DNA of 64,000 nt from CAWJKP01 sp963843465 (GTDB lineage Bacteria > Planctomycetota > Planctomycetia > Pirellulales > Thermoguttaceae), in the NCBI GenBank assembly GCA_963843465.1, contig CAWJKP010000001.1:868001-932000 (forward strand), read 5' to 3'. Positions within the stretch are counted from its first letter, which is position 1; the number at the start of each line of letters is the position of its first letter. Of the stretch, positions 63,402-64,000 are shown piece after piece. Made by a program: the position numbers and the translations under genes. Under the pieces are notes generated by a model. That model ran no database searches and was not told where the DNA came from. It saw only the letters and a program-made list of their open reading frames with translations.

Positions 63402-64000
63402 ATGACGATTCGCCATTTCTCCCTCCTTTTGGTGGTAGCGGCCGGACTTTCCGCCACTCCTCCTGTGGAGGGCCAACTCCTTGGGGAGTACGGCCGTTGC
63501 TTCCTCCAGGTCAATAAGTGGCCGGAGCCTTGGATCTGCCCGGACCGCCAGAGCGTAAGGGCCCCAATGGCGGTAATGGCTGCCAATGGCTGGCGGCGGC
63601 AAAACATGCTCACCGATCTCCACTTCACCGACAACAACCAACTCACCGAGGCCGGGGAGCTTTTGGTCCGTTGGATTCTCTACGAGGCTCCGCAGACCCG
63701 TCGGGCGATCTATGTCCACCGCGGGACGACCGCCGAAGACACCGCTGTTCGCATGGCCGCGGTCGCCATGACGGCCCAGAAGGCCGCCCCCGGTCAACCA
63801 ATCCCTCCGATTCTCGAAACGAGCATCAGCGATGCCGGCTGGCCGGCCCGCGAGGTCGAAATCATCAGCCGCAGATTCGACGCCACGACGCCCGATCCCC
63901 GCTTGCCCAAAGATGCCGGCGGTGGTGCTAGCGGTGGTTCCAGCGCTGGTGCTGGCGGTGCTAGCACCGGTGGCGGGGCTGGCGGGGCTGGTGGGACTGG
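63402..64000 (+). CDS. Secreted Gly/Ala-rich protein, truncated by the window end
   Basis: ATG 63402 opens MTIRHFSLLLVVAAGLSA, a signal peptide. About 150 residues of a globular part follow (RCFLQVNKWPEPWICPDRQSV, MLTDLHFTDNNQLTEAG, VHRGTTAEDTAVRM, DAGWPAREVEII), then a Gly/Ala/Ser/Thr tract of GGASGGSS and GAGGAG type starts near residue 175 and continues to the end. No stop is reached in 199 codons. Its position 160 bases after tadC suggests a link to the pilus operon (for example an OmpA- or TadG-like component), but this is not shown. Confidence 0.6.
   Translation, partial: MTIRHFSLLLVVAAGLSATPPVEGQLLGEYGRCFLQVNKWPEPWICPDRQSVRAPMAVMAANGWRRQNMLTDLHFTDNNQLTEAGELLVRWILYEAPQTRRAIYVHRGTTAEDTAVRMAAVAMTAQKAAPGQPIPPILETSISDAGWPAREVEIISRRFDATTPDPRLPKDAGGGASGGSSAGAGGASTGGGAGGAGGT

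Overview
The window looks like a chromosomal segment of a high-GC planctomycete, probably of the Pirellulales group. The markers are two DUF1559 proteins with a Zn-ribbon N-terminus, a BBP7-like outer-membrane protein, a Tat-exported Gfo/Idh/MocA oxidoreductase, ECF-type sigma factors, a TPR-sulfotransferase, secreted glycoside hydrolases, and many long palindromic intergenic repeats of the kind that read as SPKRKRG or TGTRGHGD peptides. No rRNA, tRNA or CRISPR array was found.

Layout. 0.2-8.6 kb: ppiD-like chaperone, topA and cinA, with a three-gene restriction-modification cassette (M convergent with C-R) wedged between topA and cinA. 8.9-14.5 kb: a large secreted protein, a short surface-motif ORF, an ECF sigma factor and a polytopic membrane protein. 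14.6-18.7 kb: a toxin-antitoxin zone with intact MazEF, intact ParDE/RelBE-type genes, two decayed TA modules, a truncated GNAT gene and a frameshifted yifB. 18.8-30.5 kb: TPR-sulfotransferase, a clan GH-A-like secreted protein, a PRC-barrel protein, an ECF sigma operon, a Gfo/Idh/MocA protein, a GT2 glycosyltransferase and a possible HicB/HicA-like pair. 30.5-37.2 kb: bipA/typA, a mosaic of hsp20, DUF1559 and phosphatase pieces, two very small ORFs, an MmeI-like restriction-modification enzyme split by a frameshift, and a Zn-binding HTH protein. 37.2-46.2 kb: a carbohydrate-degradation block with a CBM9-plus-hydrolase protein, a six-hairpin glycosidase-like protein and a GH36-like alpha-galactosidase. 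46.3-64 kb: SF1 helicase, two CelD/FemAB-like acetyltransferases, tandem DUF1559 genes, a lipoprotein, fmt, def, an MFS transporter, a BBP7-like protein and the tadA-tadB-tadC pilus genes with a secreted Gly/Ala-rich protein running off the end.

How the genes work together. fmt and def form the N-formyl-methionine cycle. tadA/B/C are the motor and platform of a Tad pilus. The 37-46 kb hydrolases probably act on one polysaccharide family outside the cytoplasm. Defence and addiction genes (two R-M systems, at least two live and two dead TA modules) sit between housekeeping genes.

Two cross-cutting observations stand out. Long palindromic repeats have entered or bordered coding sequences: they add residues to CinA, the C-terminus to the PRC-barrel protein and the stop codon to an acetyltransferase. 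Separately, eight single- or double-base frameshifts can be pinpointed, in yifB, the MmeI-like gene, the helicase (two), the CBM9 hydrolase, the BBP7-like gene, an ECF-operon gene and a TA remnant. These are either real decay or uncorrected assembly indels.
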